Counted from the stretch's first letter, positions 46,188-55,286 are shown. The stretch is DNA of 64,000 bases from Sinomonas susongensis (GCF_005877005.1 NZ_SSNH01000005.1:186001-250000); one strand, 5' to 3'. The notes: generated from the letters alone by a model not told the origin. Made by a program: numbers and translations.

Positions 46188-46544
46188 GTGGCACACGCAT
46201 TCGCAGTCCCGTTCGGAACGGCACCGGCCCAGCGCACCCGCCTGCGGCTGACGCGCCGCGGCCGGCTCGTGCTCATCGCGCTCCCGGCATTCCTCGCCTC
46301 GGTGCTCCTGCTCGCGGTCCTGAGCGGACTCATCGCGCCGGCGCACGCTGGCGATTCGCCGGCTTCGGTGACGCACACGACGCAGGTCACGCTCCAGGAG
46401 GGGCAGTCGCTCTGGACGGTCGCCTCGCAGTACGCTCCCGACCGTGACCCGCGCGTCGTCATCGGAGAGATCGTCGAGCTCAACAACCTCGACTCCACAA
46501 AGGTCCTTCCGGGGCAGCAGATCCAGGTGCCGACCGCCGGTTGA
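46188..46544 (+). CDS. LysM-domain membrane protein, probable SOS-induced division inhibitor
   Basis: The 118-residue protein has a basic N-terminus, one membrane segment (about residues 28-53, GRLVLIALPAFLASVLLLAVLSGLIA) and one extracellular LysM domain (VTLQEGQSLWTVASQYAPDRDPRVVIGEIVELNNL...LPGQQIQVP). The GTG has GAGGAGG 7 nt upstream. Divergence from lexA and the shared LexA boxes match the position and layout of YneA in Bacillus and Rv2719c in Mycobacterium, which halt division or act on the wall after DNA damage. The role here is inferred from that context. Confidence 0.85.
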   Translation: MAHAFAVPFGTAPAQRTRLRLTRRGRLVLIALPAFLASVLLLAVLSGLIAPAHAGDSPASVTHTTQVTLQEGQSLWTVASQYAPDRDPRVVIGEIVELNNLDSTKVLPGQQIQVPTAG

Positions 46545-46618
46545 ACCCGCCGTTTCGCGGAGCGGCCGGTTCAGGTCACGAATACGGGCCGCCAGCAGTG
46601 CGGGCGTAGGCTGGACCG

Positions 46619-47764
46619 GTGAACGAGCAGACTGTCCAGCCCACCTCCGCCGAGGAGCGCCTCGCGCGGCTCCCCTTGCGTGAGGACCTGCGCGGTCAGC
46701 ATCCCTACGGGGCGCCGCAGCTGGATGTTCCCATCATGCTGAACGTCAACGAGAACACCTACGGTGTGCCGCAGGATGTGCAGGATGCCATCGCTCGCGC
46801 GATCCGCGATGCCGTCTCTAGCCTCAACCGCTATCCGGACCGTGAGTTCACCGAACTGCGCGAGGCGCTGGCCGAGTACTTGGGGCATGGCCTGAGTCCG
46901 GACCAGCTGTGGGCAGCGAACGGGTCGAACGAGGTGCTCCAGCAGCTCCTCCAGGCTTTCGGCGGCCCCGGTCGCTCGGCGCTCGGCTTCCCCCCGACGT
47001 ATTCGATGTACCCGCTGTTGGCCGCAGGCACGGGGACCGCCTACCTCAAGGGCGTCCGCGACGACGACTACGCGCTCACCGCCGAATCCGCCGCGCGCCA
47101 GGTCCGCGAGCTCGCACCCAACGTGGTCTTCCTCTGCTCTCCGAACAATCCGACGGGGACGGCGCTGGGCTTGGACGTCGTCGAAGCGGTGTACGAGGCC
47201 GGCGAGGCAAGCCAGGCCATCGTGATCGTCGACGAGGCGTATGCGGAGTTCGCCAAGCTCGGGACGCAAAGCGCCCTCACGCTCCTCCCCGGCCGCCCAC
47301 GGCTCGTCGTCAGCCGGACCATGAGCAAGGCGTTCGCCCTTGCGGGCGCGCGTCTGGGGTATCTGGCCGCGGCGCCCGAGGTGACGGATGCGCTCCGCCT
47401 CGTCCGGCTCCCGTATCACCTTTCCGCAGTGACCCAGGCGACGGCGCTGGCCGCCCTGCGCCATCGTGCGTCCCTCATGGCCGAAGTCGAGGCCATTAGG
47501 CACCAGCGCGACCGCATCGTGAAGGAACTCAAGCGGCTCGGCCTGAGTCCTGCCTCCTCCGACTCGAATTTCGTGTTCTTCACGGGACTCGCCGATCAGC
47601 AGCGGATCTGGCGCGGCCTGCTCGAGGCCGGGGTGCTGGTCCGCGACGTCGGGATTCCGGGCAGCCTTCGCGTGACCGCCGGGACCGAGTCCGAGACCTC
47701 CGCGTTCCTCTCGCGGCTCGAGGAGCTCCTCGAGGAGGAGCGAGCCGAGGTCCACGCGAACTGA
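46619..47764 (+). CDS. hisC: Histidinol-phosphate aminotransferase
   Basis: HisC transaminates imidazole acetol phosphate in histidine synthesis. The 381 residues have VNENTYGVP near the substrate-binding N-terminus, CSPNNPTGTALGLDVV, VIVDEAYAEFAK and the PLP lysine in VSRTMSKAFALAGARLGYL. The GTG start has TAGGCT (46607-46612) ending 6 nt upstream, so the his operon transcript may be leaderless. It is followed by hisB, hisH and hisA in the usual order. Confidence 0.96.
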   Translation: MNEQTVQPTSAEERLARLPLREDLRGQHPYGAPQLDVPIMLNVNENTYGVPQDVQDAIARAIRDAVSSLNRYPDREFTELREALAEYLGHGLSPDQLWAANGSNEVLQQLLQAFGGPGRSALGFPPTYSMYPLLAAGTGTAYLKGVRDDDYALTAESAARQVRELAPNVVFLCSPNNPTGTALGLDVVEAVYEAGEASQAIVIVDEAYAEFAKLGTQSALTLLPGRPRLVVSRTMSKAFALAGARLGYLAAAPEVTDALRLVRLPYHLSAVTQATALAALRHRASLMAEVEAIRHQRDRIVKELKRLGLSPASSDSNFVFFTGLADQQRIWRGLLEAGVLVRDVGIPGSLRVTAGTESETSAFLSRLEELLEEERAEVHAN

Positions 47765-47814
47765 GCGCCGGGCATGCCAGCTGTCTGGCTCCTGCGCGCC
47801 CAATGTCCCGCCCG

Positions 47815-47820
47815 TAGAAT
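47815..47820 (+). promoter_or_regulatory. TAGAAT -10 hexamer between hisC and hisB
   Basis: TAGAAT lies in the 98-bp hisC-hisB gap, 42 nt before the hisB ATG. It suggests an internal promoter with a short leader containing a GTGAAGGACG ribosome-site region. Confidence 0.4.
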
Positions 47821-47862
47821 GAATTGGTCCCCCGCATTAGCTTCAGTGAAGGACGTTCACCC

Positions 47863-48495
47863 ATGACCACCGAGCTGCAGTCCGCGCTTCGTACTTCGCG
47901 AACCGCCAGGATGGAGCGCATCACGTCAGAGTCGTCCGTGTTCGTCGAGATCAACCTCGACGGCACTGGGCGATCTGACATCTCGAGCAGCGTCCCGTTC
48001 TACGACCACATGCTCACGGCGCTGTCGAAGCACTCCCTCATCGACCTCACGGTCAAGGCAACGGGGGACACCCACATCGATGTCCACCACACGGTCGAGG
48101 ACATCGCGATCGCGTTCGGCGAGGCGCTCAAGGAGGCACTGGGTTCGAAGGCCGGCATCCGTCGGTTCGGCGAGGCGACGATTCCGCTCGACGAAGCTCT
48201 CGCGAACGCCGTCGTCGACGTTTCCGGGCGCCCCTACCTCGTGCACTCCGGAGAGCCTGCGGGGCAGGAGTACCACCTCATCGGAGGCCACTTCACGGGT
48301 TCCCTCACCCGCCACGTCTTCGAGGCGATCACGCTGCACGCGGGCATCTGCCTGCACATGACCGTGCTGGCCGGCCGGGACCCCCACCACATCGTGGAGG
48401 CGCAGTTCAAGGCGTTCGCGCGGGCCCTCCGCGCCGCCGTCGAACGCGATCCGCGCATCGGGGAGGCGATTCCGTCGACGAAGGGTGCCCTGTGA
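47863..48495 (+). CDS. hisB: Imidazoleglycerol-phosphate dehydratase
   Basis: HisB dehydrates imidazole glycerol phosphate. The manganese-binding repeats are intact: [39 protein letters not shown], and later [33 protein letters not shown]. At 210 residues it is the monofunctional enzyme without the phosphatase domain of E. coli HisB. The stop overlaps the hisH GTG (GTGA). Confidence 0.97.
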   Translation: MTTELQSALRTSRTARMERITSESSVFVEINLDGTGRSDISSSVPFYDHMLTALSKHSLIDLTVKATGDTHIDVHHTVEDIAIAFGEALKEALGSKAGIRRFGEATIPLDEALANAVVDVSGRPYLVHSGEPAGQEYHLIGGHFTGSLTRHVFEAITLHAGICLHMTVLAGRDPHHIVEAQFKAFARALRAAVERDPRIGEAIPSTKGAL

Positions 48496-49337
48496 ACGAG
48501 GTAGGCCCGGCGGGCGGGGAAGCGAACTCCACCCCCAACGGCATTGCCGTCGATGCCCGCAACGAGGGCGGTCCCGCCCCGGACCCCGAGGGCCGGCCGA
48601 CCGTCGTCGTCCTCGACTACGGTTCGGGAAACGTGCGCTCCGCCGTGCGGGCGCTCGAGCGCGCGGGTGCCGCCGTGACGCTGAGCTCCAAGCCGCAGGA
48701 CGCCCTCAATGCCGACGGGCTCGTCGTGCCGGGGGTCGGCGCCTTCGCGACCGTCATGGACGAGCTCAAGTCCGTGGACGGCCTGCGGATCATCGGCCGA
48801 CGCGTCGCCGGCGGCCGTCCTGTCCTCGCGATCTGCGTGGGCCTGCAGGTCATGTTCGAGCGAGGGGTCGAGCACGGCGTCGAGTCCGAAGGACTGGGGG
48901 AGTGGCCCGGAACGGTGGAGCTGCTGCCCGCGCCCGTCGTCCCGCACATGGGGTGGAACACGGTGAGCGTCCCCGAAGGGTCGACGCTCTTCGACGGAGT
49001 GGAGAACGAGCGCTTCTACTTCGTGCACTCCTACGGGGTGCAGGAATGGGAGTTCGACGCGAGCCACCCCGGCATGGCCGCGCCCCTCGTGACCTGGTCG
49101 GAGCACGGCGCGCCGTTCATCGCTGCCGTCGAGAATGGCCCCCTGTGCGCGACGCAGTTCCACCCCGAGAAGTCGGGCGACGCCGGCGCGCGGCTCCTGC
49201 GGAACTGGGTTGCCTCGCTCAAGCCGAAGAAGTCGCCGTCGACGGATACGGCATCGACGAATACACCGTCGACGGATACGGCATCGACGAATACACCGTC
49301 GACAAATACACCGTCGAGCAGTGGCGGGGCCGTCTGA
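48492..49337 (+). CDS. hisH: Imidazole glycerol phosphate synthase subunit HisH
   Basis: HisH is the glutaminase that feeds ammonia to HisF. The catalytic Cys is in [12 protein letters not shown] and the His-Glu in [13 protein letters not shown]. The core starts at [18 protein letters not shown], after about 36 non-conserved residues from the GTG. The C-terminal 30 residues are Ser/Thr/Pro repeats ([10 protein letters not shown]) encoded by a 30-bp tandem repeat and lie outside the fold. 281 residues in all, against about 210 typical. hisF is not in this window. Confidence 0.95.
   Translation: MNEVGPAGGEANSTPNGIAVDARNEGGPAPDPEGRPTVVVLDYGSGNVRSAVRALERAGAAVTLSSKPQDALNADGLVVPGVGAFATVMDELKSVDGLRIIGRRVAGGRPVLAICVGLQVMFERGVEHGVESEGLGEWPGTVELLPAPVVPHMGWNTVSVPEGSTLFDGVENERFYFVHSYGVQEWEFDASHPGMAAPLVTWSEHGAPFIAAVENGPLCATQFHPEKSGDAGARLLRNWVASLKPKKSPSTDTASTNTPSTDTASTNTPSTNTPSSSGGAV
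49236..49310 (+). repeat. 30-bp in-frame tandem repeat at the hisH 3' end
   Basis: Two perfect 30-bp copies beginning CCGTCGACGGATACGGCATC plus a 15-bp partial copy encode [10 protein letters not shown] repeats in the HisH tail. Confidence 0.85.
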
Positions 49338-49492
49338 TGTGGTCCGTCCTGCTGTTCGGCCTCGCCGGAATCCTCATCGGCGGAGTCGTGTCCTTCCGCC
49401 GTCAGGGCATGGCGAACTGGATCTGGATCTCGTTCGGCGTCCTCGCCGCAGCGTCCCTGGTTGCTGCGTACCTGTTCACCCAATCGGCCTGA
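49337..49492 (+). CDS. 51-residue two-span membrane protein in the his operon
   Basis: The ATG overlaps the hisH TGA (TGATG), so translation is probably coupled. The product has two hydrophobic segments (about residues 3-21 and 30-47) joined by a short basic loop, RRQGMANW. I do not recognise a family. The tight fit between hisH and hisA (31 bp to hisA), third-position GC and coupling suggest a real gene. Short proteins of this type occur at this place in Arthrobacter relatives, to my knowledge, without known function. Confidence 0.7.
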   Translation: MWSVLLFGLAGILIGGVVSFRRQGMANWIWISFGVLAAASLVAAYLFTQSA

Positions 49493-49523
49493 CCGCCGCC
49501 CCACCATCCCAAGGAGATCCTCC

Positions 49524-50264
49524 ATGACCGTTGGCGAGTCCATCCTCGAGCTGCTGCCTGCCGTCGACGTTGCCGACGGCCAGGCCGTGCGCCTCGTGCA
49601 GGGCGAGGCCGGGAGTGAGACGAGCTACGGAGAGCCGCTCGAGGCGGCCCTCGCCTGGCAGAACGACGGGGCCGAGTGGGTGCACCTCGTCGACCTTGAC
49701 GCCGCCTTCGGCCGCGGCAGCAACCGTGAGCTGCTCGCCGACGTCGTCCGCCAGCTCTCGGTGAAGGTCGAGCTCTCCGGCGGCATCCGGGACGACGAGT
49801 CGCTCGATGCCGCGCTTGAACTCGGGGCGGCGCGCGTCAATCTCGGCACTGCCGCGCTCGAGGACCCGGCCTGGACGGCGCGCGCCATCGAGCGCTACGG
49901 CGACCAGATCGCCGTCGGCCTCGACGTCCGCGGCACGACCCTCGCGGCGCGCGGCTGGACGAAGGAGGGCGGGGACCTCTGGGAGGTGCTCGAGCGCCTC
50001 GAGGACGCCGGCTGTTCGCGCTACGTCGTCACGGACGTCACGAAGGACGGGACCCTCCGCGGCCCCAACGTCGACCTCCTCCGCGAGATGTGCGAGCGCA
50101 CCGACAAGCCTGTCGTGGCCTCGGGCGGCATCTCGAGCCTCGACGACCTCCGCGCGCTCCGCGAGCTCGTGCCGCTGGGCGTCGAGGGCGCGATTGTGGG
50201 CAAGGCGCTCTACGCCGGAAAGTTCACCCTGCCGGAGGCGCTCGACGTCGCCGGCCGGCGCTGA
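49524..50264 (+). CDS. priA: HisA/PriA, phosphoribosyl isomerase
   Basis: The TIM barrel isomerises ProFAR in histidine synthesis. In actinobacteria lacking trpF the same enzyme (PriA) also isomerises phosphoribosylanthranilate. The two catalytic aspartates lie in [17 protein letters not shown] and [12 protein letters not shown], and the phosphate-binding GGI and [11 protein letters not shown] loops are present. The ATG has AAGGAG 8 nt upstream. 246 residues, normal length. Bifunctionality cannot be settled from the sequence alone. Confidence 0.94.
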   Translation: MTVGESILELLPAVDVADGQAVRLVQGEAGSETSYGEPLEAALAWQNDGAEWVHLVDLDAAFGRGSNRELLADVVRQLSVKVELSGGIRDDESLDAALELGAARVNLGTAALEDPAWTARAIERYGDQIAVGLDVRGTTLAARGWTKEGGDLWEVLERLEDAGCSRYVVTDVTKDGTLRGPNVDLLREMCERTDKPVVASGGISSLDDLRALRELVPLGVEGAIVGKALYAGKFTLPEALDVAGRR

Positions 50265-50265
50265 C

Positions 50266-51132
50266 ATGGGCGAAGAGCACGCACCCCGGCACCTTCCGGG
50301 ACACATCGCTGCCGCCCTCGCGCGCGCCGGCGAGCCGTCGGATTCGGCCGGAAGGCCGTGGTCGGGGCGTGACCTCGCAGGAGAGGGCAACCCGCTCCAT
50401 CGCTTCGACGCGGACGACGGCGCGGCGGATCCCGGCGTCGAAGCAGCCCTGGAGGCCCTCGCGGCGGACGGCGACGAGGAGTCGGTGCATGTCGCGCTGG
50501 CCACAGCACGGCTGTTCGTGCCCGTCGTGGCAACCCTTGCTGAGGGTGCCGTGGGGCTCGAGGGCTTCACGGAGGACAAAGAGGCGGACATGGCGCTCGT
50601 GACGCTCAGCGCGCCCGACGGCCGCAAGGCGCTGCCGGCATTCACGTCGGTCGACCGGCTCGCGGCATGGCACGCGGAGGCACGCCCCGTGGCTGTCTTC
50701 GCTCCCCGGGCCGCCCTCTCCGCGGTCTCCGAGGGGGCGGAGCTGCTCGTCCTCGATCCGGGTGCCGAAACCACGTTCGTGCTGCGACGGCCGGCCGTGT
50801 GGGCGTTGGCCCAGCAGAGGGTCTGGACGCCGTCGTACCGCGACGAGGGACTCGTGGATGTCGTCGGAGACGCGATCGAGGGGATCGGCCAGATTCGGGG
50901 CGTCCGCCTCGAACCGGGCAGGGGGGTCGTGAGCCGGGCGCGCTCTGGGAGGATCCTGAACGGCGGCGGGCACGGCCCGGAGCTCCGAATCGTGCTCGAG
51001 CTGAGCCCCGGCTTGCCTGCCGACTCCGTGCGTGACATCGTGGCAGAGCTGAACGGCCGTCTCGCCGGCAGCGAGCGCTTCGCGGAGGCCGTGGACTCGG
51101 TCGAGATCTCCCTCCGCTCTGCGGCGGACTGA
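50266..51132 (+). CDS. SseB-like domain protein
   Basis: The 288 residues contain an SseB N-terminal-like domain (VHVALATARLFVPVV, MALVTLSAPDGRKALPAFTSVDRLAAWHAEARPVAV, AELLVLDPGAETTFVLRRPAVWALAQ). A C-terminal region of about 110 residues (GLRLEPGRGVVSRARSGRILNGGGHGPELRIVLELSPG-like) follows. These proteins follow hisA in many Micrococcaceae; function is unknown. The ATG is 1 nt after the hisA stop. It is cytosolic with no signal peptide. Confidence 0.82.
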   Translation: MGEEHAPRHLPGHIAAALARAGEPSDSAGRPWSGRDLAGEGNPLHRFDADDGAADPGVEAALEALAADGDEESVHVALATARLFVPVVATLAEGAVGLEGFTEDKEADMALVTLSAPDGRKALPAFTSVDRLAAWHAEARPVAVFAPRAALSAVSEGAELLVLDPGAETTFVLRRPAVWALAQQRVWTPSYRDEGLVDVVGDAIEGIGQIRGVRLEPGRGVVSRARSGRILNGGGHGPELRIVLELSPGLPADSVRDIVAELNGRLAGSERFAEAVDSVEISLRSAAD

Positions 51133-51188
51133 ACGCTGCCGACCCGGTCCTCTACGGTGAGGCCCGGGGACGGGAATGAGGGGGATCG

Positions 51189-52502
51189 ATGGACTTCGCC
51201 CTGTATGGGCAACTATGGCGGCGGCGCCCGGTGCGGAAGCTGCTGCTGGTCGCGATGGTCGCCAGGCTCCCGCACTCGGCGGCAGGCATCCTCCTGACCC
51301 TCCACGTGGTCCAGACCCTCGGGCTCGGCTACGGCGCGGCCGGCGCAGTTGCCGCGGTCCTCACCATCGGCATCGCGGTCGGTGCGCCCTGGCGTGGTCG
51401 CCGCGTCGATACGGCTGGGCTGCGCGTGGCGCTCATCCCGTCGATCGTGGCGGAGGCCGTCGTCTGGGCCATCGCACCGCACCTCAACTATCCGGGGCTC
51501 CTTGCAGCCGCCCTCGTCGGCGGCATGTTCGCCCTGCCGATCTTCTCAGTGGTACGTCAGTCCCTCGGCGTCATGACGACCGCGGCCCAGCGGCGGACTG
51601 CCTTCGCGCTCGACTCGATCTGCACCGAGGTCACCTTCATGGTCGGCCCCGCCCTCGCGGCCCTCGTCGCGGTGCAGCTTTCGACGACGGTCGGCCTGAC
51701 CGCGGTCGGGCTCTCGGCTGCCCTCGCGGGACTGGCCCTGGTCTGGTTCAACCCGCCCACGCGCTCCGGCCAGCCGGGCGCCGTGGCGAACGAGGGCGAC
51801 GAGGCCTGCGAGAGCGACGTGGCTGCTGGTGTCGAATCGGCTGAGAGTCCCGCGCCCACAGAGGTCGCCGCGGGCCAGGCCGACGGCGCCTCGGGCCTCC
51901 GGCGCCTCGTGGGCCGCACCCGTGGAGGGCTCGCCTGGCTGACGATCGGCGTCGTCGTCGTCCTCGTGGTCGCCGCCGGCGCCGGGATCGTCCTCTCCGG
52001 GACGGACGTCGGGATCGTCGCGGTGCTCCGGGGCCACGGCGAGGGAGAGCAGCTGGGCGTCGTGTTCTTCGCGTGGTGCCTGGCCTCGCTCGTCGGAGGC
52101 CTCGTCTACGGGGCGATGACCCGCAAGGTGCACCCGCTCGTGCTCCTGCTGCTCATGGCCGCGCTCACGACGCCCATGGGCTTCGCAAGCGATGTGTGGA
52201 GCCTCGCCCTGCTTTCGTTGCCCGCGGGACTCCTCTGCGCGCCCACGCTGTCGGCGGCCTCGGAGGCGGTGGCCTCGCTCGTCGACGAGGCGCGCCGGGG
52301 CGAGGCGATGGGCTGGTACGGATCGGCCCTCACAGCTGGGACAGCGCTTGGCTCACCGTTCACAGGACTCATGATCGACACGACGGGACCCTGGGCGGGC
52401 TTCGTGGGAATCGGGGTGGTCGGCGTCGTGCTGTGTGCCGTGGGCCTTCTTGCGCAGGCGGTCCGACGGCGGCGGCGAGCCGCCGTCGGGCGCGTCAGTT
52501 GA
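51189..52502 (+). CDS. MFS transporter
   Basis: This 437-residue protein has about twelve hydrophobic segments with a central cytoplasmic loop of about 55 polar residues (around 195-245, rich in Glu/Ser/Ala). The N-terminal half starts RRPVRKLLLVAMVARLPHSAAGILLTLHV. It resembles drug-exporter-type MFS proteins, but no substrate can be named. GAGGGGGA precedes the ATG. Its 3' end overlaps the convergent DUF1844 gene by 8 bp. Confidence 0.88.
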   Translation: MDFALYGQLWRRRPVRKLLLVAMVARLPHSAAGILLTLHVVQTLGLGYGAAGAVAAVLTIGIAVGAPWRGRRVDTAGLRVALIPSIVAEAVVWAIAPHLNYPGLLAAALVGGMFALPIFSVVRQSLGVMTTAAQRRTAFALDSICTEVTFMVGPALAALVAVQLSTTVGLTAVGLSAALAGLALVWFNPPTRSGQPGAVANEGDEACESDVAAGVESAESPAPTEVAAGQADGASGLRRLVGRTRGGLAWLTIGVVVVLVVAAGAGIVLSGTDVGIVAVLRGHGEGEQLGVVFFAWCLASLVGGLVYGAMTRKVHPLVLLLLMAALTTPMGFASDVWSLALLSLPAGLLCAPTLSAASEAVASLVDEARRGEAMGWYGSALTAGTALGSPFTGLMIDTTGPWAGFVGIGVVGVVLCAVGLLAQAVRRRRRAAVGRVS

Positions 52503-52872
52503 CCGGACCGGTGTACTTCTCGCCCGGGCCCTTGCCCGGCGCGTCCTGGATGGCGGACGCCTCGCGGAACGCGAGCTGAAGCGAGCGCAGGCCGTCGCGG
52601 AGCGGGGCGGCGTGCTGGGACCCGATTTCGGGGGCGGCGGCGGTCACGAGGCCAGCGAGGGCGGTGATGAGCTTCCGTGCCTCGTCGAGGTCCTTGAGCT
52701 CGTCACCCTCGTCGGCCAGACCCACCTTGACGGCGGCCGCGCTCATGAGGTGAACGGCGGTCGTCGTGATGACCTCGACGGCGGGAACCTCCGCGATGTC
52801 CCGGAGTTCGGTGCTGGCTTCAGTGTTCGTGCCTGCGCTCATGCCGTGCTGGTCAGTGTGGTTGGTGCTCAT
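52495..52872 (-). CDS. DUF1844 family protein
   Basis: The 125 residues contain the DUF1844 core: VITTTAVHLMSAAAVKVGLADEGDELKDLDEARKLITALAGLVTAAAPEIG, ending in a hydrophilic tail. This family is found upstream of infC in many actinobacteria and has no known function. The N-terminal 25 residues are low-complexity. It is divergent from infC and shares the 299-bp intergenic region with it. Confidence 0.88.
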   Translation of the reverse strand: MSTNHTDQHGMSAGTNTEASTELRDIAEVPAVEVITTTAVHLMSAAAVKVGLADEGDELKDLDEARKLITALAGLVTAAAPEIGSQHAAPLRDGLRSLQLAFREASAIQDAPGKGPGEKYTGPVN

Positions 52873-52929
52873 GCTGCTAAGCTTGGCACAGACCGACTGG
52901 ATGTCGTTATTCAGGTGCCCGTTTGCCTG

Positions 52930-52935
52930 TATACT
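52930..52935 (+). promoter_or_regulatory. TATACT -10 hexamer, likely infC promoter
   Basis: TATACT lies about 240 nt before infC and defines a long leader. A clear -35 is not visible. The hexamer is 57 bp from the divergent DUF1844 start. Confidence 0.5.
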
Positions 52936-53095
52936 TGATTGACAGTTTGCAAGCGGAGTTCTCTCCCACCCGCGTCGGCGTGCAGATTGCTAAGGATTCA
53001 AATCCCTAGGAATCGCATTGCTGCCGGGTACTCAGGTTGGCTGGCGCGGCTTCCGCCGCAGCCGGACATGGCGTTCACAGGGACGTTCACCTTCC

Positions 53096-53130
53096 GAGGC
53101 CTCCGATTGCACCGGCAATCGGGGGCCTTC
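53096..53130 (+). promoter_or_regulatory. Terminator-like hairpin in the infC leader
   Basis: GAGGCCTCCGATTG (53096-53109) pairs almost completely with CAATCGGGGGCCTTC (53116-53130) around a 6-nt loop. It ends 41 nt before the infC start. infC-rpmI-rplT leaders are controlled by L20 or by attenuation in other bacteria. Confidence 0.7.
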
Positions 53131-53171
53131 CTCGTTGCCGGGCTGTACCGGACAACTTGAGGAGCTTGAAC

Positions 53172-54368
53172 ATTAGCGATCCACGCATCAATGAGCGAAT
53201 CCGCGTCCCTGAGGTGCGCCTCGTGGGGCCTGCTGGCGAGCAGGTCGGCATCGTGCGTATCGAGGACGCGCTGCGTCTGGCGGCGGAGTCAGACCTTGAT
53301 CTCGTTGAGGTAGCACCCCAGGCGAAACCGCCGGTGTGCAAGCTGATGGACTTCGGCAAGTACAAGTACGAGGCCGCGGTCAAGGCCCGCGAGGCGCGCA
53401 AGAACCAGACGAACACCGTTCTGAAGGAAATTCGCTTCCGCCTGAAGATCGACACCCACGACTACGAGACGAAGAAGGGCCATGCGCTGCGCTTCCTCGG
53501 AGCCGGGGACAAGGTCAAGGCGATGATCCAGTTCCGTGGCCGCGAGCAGCAGCGTCCCGAGATGGGCATCCGCCTTCTCCAGCGCTTCGCGGAGGACGTG
53601 GCGGAGGTCGGCACGATCGAGTCCGCTCCGCGTATCGACGGCCGCAACATGGTCATGGTGATCGGTCCGCTCAAGAACAAGGCCGAGGCGAAGGCCGAGG
53701 CCCGCAGGGTTGCACAGCGTGCTGCCGACAAGGCCAAGGCCGAGGCAGCGAAGACCGCGAGCGTGACCGAGGGCCAGGCGCCGCTGACGCAGTCTCTGGG
53801 CGATGCGCTGCCCGAGGCCCTGCGTCAGGCCGCGATGCAGGCCGACGAGCAGCCCTCGGAGGTCGGCGAGCTTGCTGAGGCTCCTGAGGCTCCCGAGGCC
53901 TCGGAGGAGCAGGCCCCTGACGAGGCGCCTGAAGCCCCTGAGCCGGTCGAAGAGCCGGCCCCGGTGGCTGAAGAGCCCGCCGCGGAGGCTGAAGAGCCGG
54001 CGGCTGAGGCTGAAGAGCTGGCCGCTGAGGCTGAAGAGCCTGCGGCTGAGGCTGAAGAGCTGGCCGCTGAGGCTGAAGAGCCTGCCGCTGAGGCTGAAGA
54101 GCCTGCCGCTGAGGCTGGCCAGCCTGCGGCGGAGGCTGAAGAGCCGGCCCCGGCTGCTCAGGCTGAGCGCCGTCCGGCCGCCCCTGCTGCGCCAAGGCCG
54201 GCACCGGCTCCTCGTCCGCAGGCACCCAAGCCAGCTGAGGCAGCCAAGCCCGCAGCGCCGAAGCCGTCGGCGCCCCGGCCCCAGGCCCCGAAGCCCGGTG
54301 CGCCCCGCCCCGGAGCGGGAACGCCCAAGCCCTCGGCACCCCGCCCGTCGGGACGCCGGGGCAACTAG
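53172..54368 (+). CDS. infC: Translation initiation factor IF-3, with ATT start and long acidic tail
   Basis: IF-3 binds the 30S subunit and discriminates initiation codons. The core ([64 protein letters not shown] and the C-domain block around [10 protein letters not shown]) covers about 180 residues. No ATG or GTG fits the family start. ATT at 53172 lies 7 nt after GAGGAG and gives (M)SDPRINERI; a TTG at 53166 is too close to that site. Rare ATT starts are known for infC and permit autoregulation. The extra 200-residue Glu/Ala/Pro tail contains seven-residue repeats and a basic end. Confidence 0.93.
   Translation: MSDPRINERIRVPEVRLVGPAGEQVGIVRIEDALRLAAESDLDLVEVAPQAKPPVCKLMDFGKYKYEAAVKAREARKNQTNTVLKEIRFRLKIDTHDYETKKGHALRFLGAGDKVKAMIQFRGREQQRPEMGIRLLQRFAEDVAEVGTIESAPRIDGRNMVMVIGPLKNKAEAKAEARRVAQRAADKAKAEAAKTASVTEGQAPLTQSLGDALPEALRQAAMQADEQPSEVGELAEAPEAPEASEEQAPDEAPEAPEPVEEPAPVAEEPAAEAEEPAAEAEELAAEAEEPAAEAEELAAEAEEPAAEAEEPAAEAGQPAAEAEEPAPAAQAERRPAAPAAPRPAPAPRPQAPKPAEAAKPAAPKPSAPRPQAPKPGAPRPGAGTPKPSAPRPSGRRGN
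53970..54158 (+). repeat. 21-bp in-frame tandem repeat in infC tail
   Basis: About nine 21-bp units of the form GAAGAGCCTGCCGCTGAGGCT encode EEPAAEA heptads in the C-terminal extension of IF-3. Unit variants differ by one or two bases. Confidence 0.88.
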
Positions 54369-54491
54369 CCCACCGCAGCCGCTCTGACCTCCAGGTCTGG
54401 CGGCCAGCGGAACCACCAGTCGGCCCGCGAAAGCGGGCCGCCAGAGAAAGCCGCGGCCTCGTGCCGCGGGAAACGAAGGAGATCGGTCACC

Positions 54492-54686
54492 ATGCCGAAG
54501 ATGAAGACCCACAGTGGCGCCAAGAAGCGCTTCAAGCTGACCGGCTCGGGCAAGCTCAAGCGCCAGCAGTCGAACCGCCGCCACTACCTCGAGCACAAGC
54601 CGACGACGCTCACGCGCCGCCTGCACGCGGACAAGATCGTGTCCGGTGGCGACGCCAAGGTCATCAAGCGGATGCTCGGCATCTGA
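54492..54686 (+). CDS. rpmI: 50S ribosomal protein L35
   Basis: The 64-residue basic protein ([42 protein letters not shown]) is a textbook L35. The ATG has AACGAAGGAG upstream at about 54474-54483. It is the second gene of the infC operon; a 123-bp gap separates it from infC, which holds no other feature I can support. Confidence 0.98.
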   Translation: MPKMKTHSGAKKRFKLTGSGKLKRQQSNRRHYLEHKPTTLTRRLHADKIVSGGDAKVIKRMLGI

Positions 54687-54784
54687 GTTCTTTCCCAGTC
54701 AACCGGCCCTTCGGGGCCACCTAGCCGTCCCGGCCGGGCGCAGGGCGCCCGCGGCTCTGGGAAGGATTTTGAAGGAGTACCCCC

Positions 54785-55171
54785 ATGGCACGTGTGAAGC
54801 GGGCGGTCAACGCCCACAAGAAGCGCCGTACAGTCCTCGAGCGGGCGTCCGGCTACCGAGGCCAGCGTTCGCGCCTGTACCGCAAGGCCAAGGAGCAGCT
54901 GCTGCACTCGTTCGTGTACAGCTACCAGGACCGCCATAAGCGCAAGGGCGACTTCCGTCGCCTCTGGATCCAGCGCATCAACGCCGCTGCCCGTGCGAAC
55001 GGCCTGACGTACAACCGCCTCATCCAGGGCCTCAAGGCCGCCGAGGTTGAGGTCGACCGCCGCATGCTCGCCGAGCTCGCAGTCTCCGACGCGGCCGCGT
55101 TCGCCGCGCTCGTCGAGGTTGCCAAGAAGGCGCTCCCGTCGGACGTCAACGCTCCGGTCGCAGCAAAGTAG
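54785..55171 (+). CDS. rplT: 50S ribosomal protein L20
   Basis: L20 binds 23S rRNA early in assembly and represses its operon in several bacteria. The 128 residues show [59 protein letters not shown] and [41 protein letters not shown] precedes the ATG. A strong hairpin terminator follows 20 nt after the stop. Confidence 0.98.
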   Translation: MARVKRAVNAHKKRRTVLERASGYRGQRSRLYRKAKEQLLHSFVYSYQDRHKRKGDFRRLWIQRINAAARANGLTYNRLIQGLKAAEVEVDRRMLAELAVSDAAAFAALVEVAKKALPSDVNAPVAAK

Positions 55172-55191
55172 TCTTCGCTCTCACAGCGTTC

Positions 55192-55229
55192 CGAACGCCC
55201 GCACTGCCGCTCGGCAGTGCGGGCGTTCG
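55192..55229 (+). terminator. Strong terminator after rplT
   Basis: CGAACGCCCGCACTGCC (55192-55208) pairs perfectly with GGCAGTGCGGGCGTTCG (55213-55229) around a 4-nt loop, followed by CTTTGG. It ends the infC-rpmI-rplT operon. Confidence 0.92.
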
Positions 55230-55286
55230 CTTTGGCAAGGATTGCGGCTCCGATCACCTCAGGGCCGATCAGTTTAAGGTGGACCC

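Noticed and set aside
53037-53171. Extended infC N-terminus from an upstream start
   Set aside because: The extra residues cover the leader hairpin and are not IF-3-like; ATT 53172 is correctly spaced from GAGGAG.
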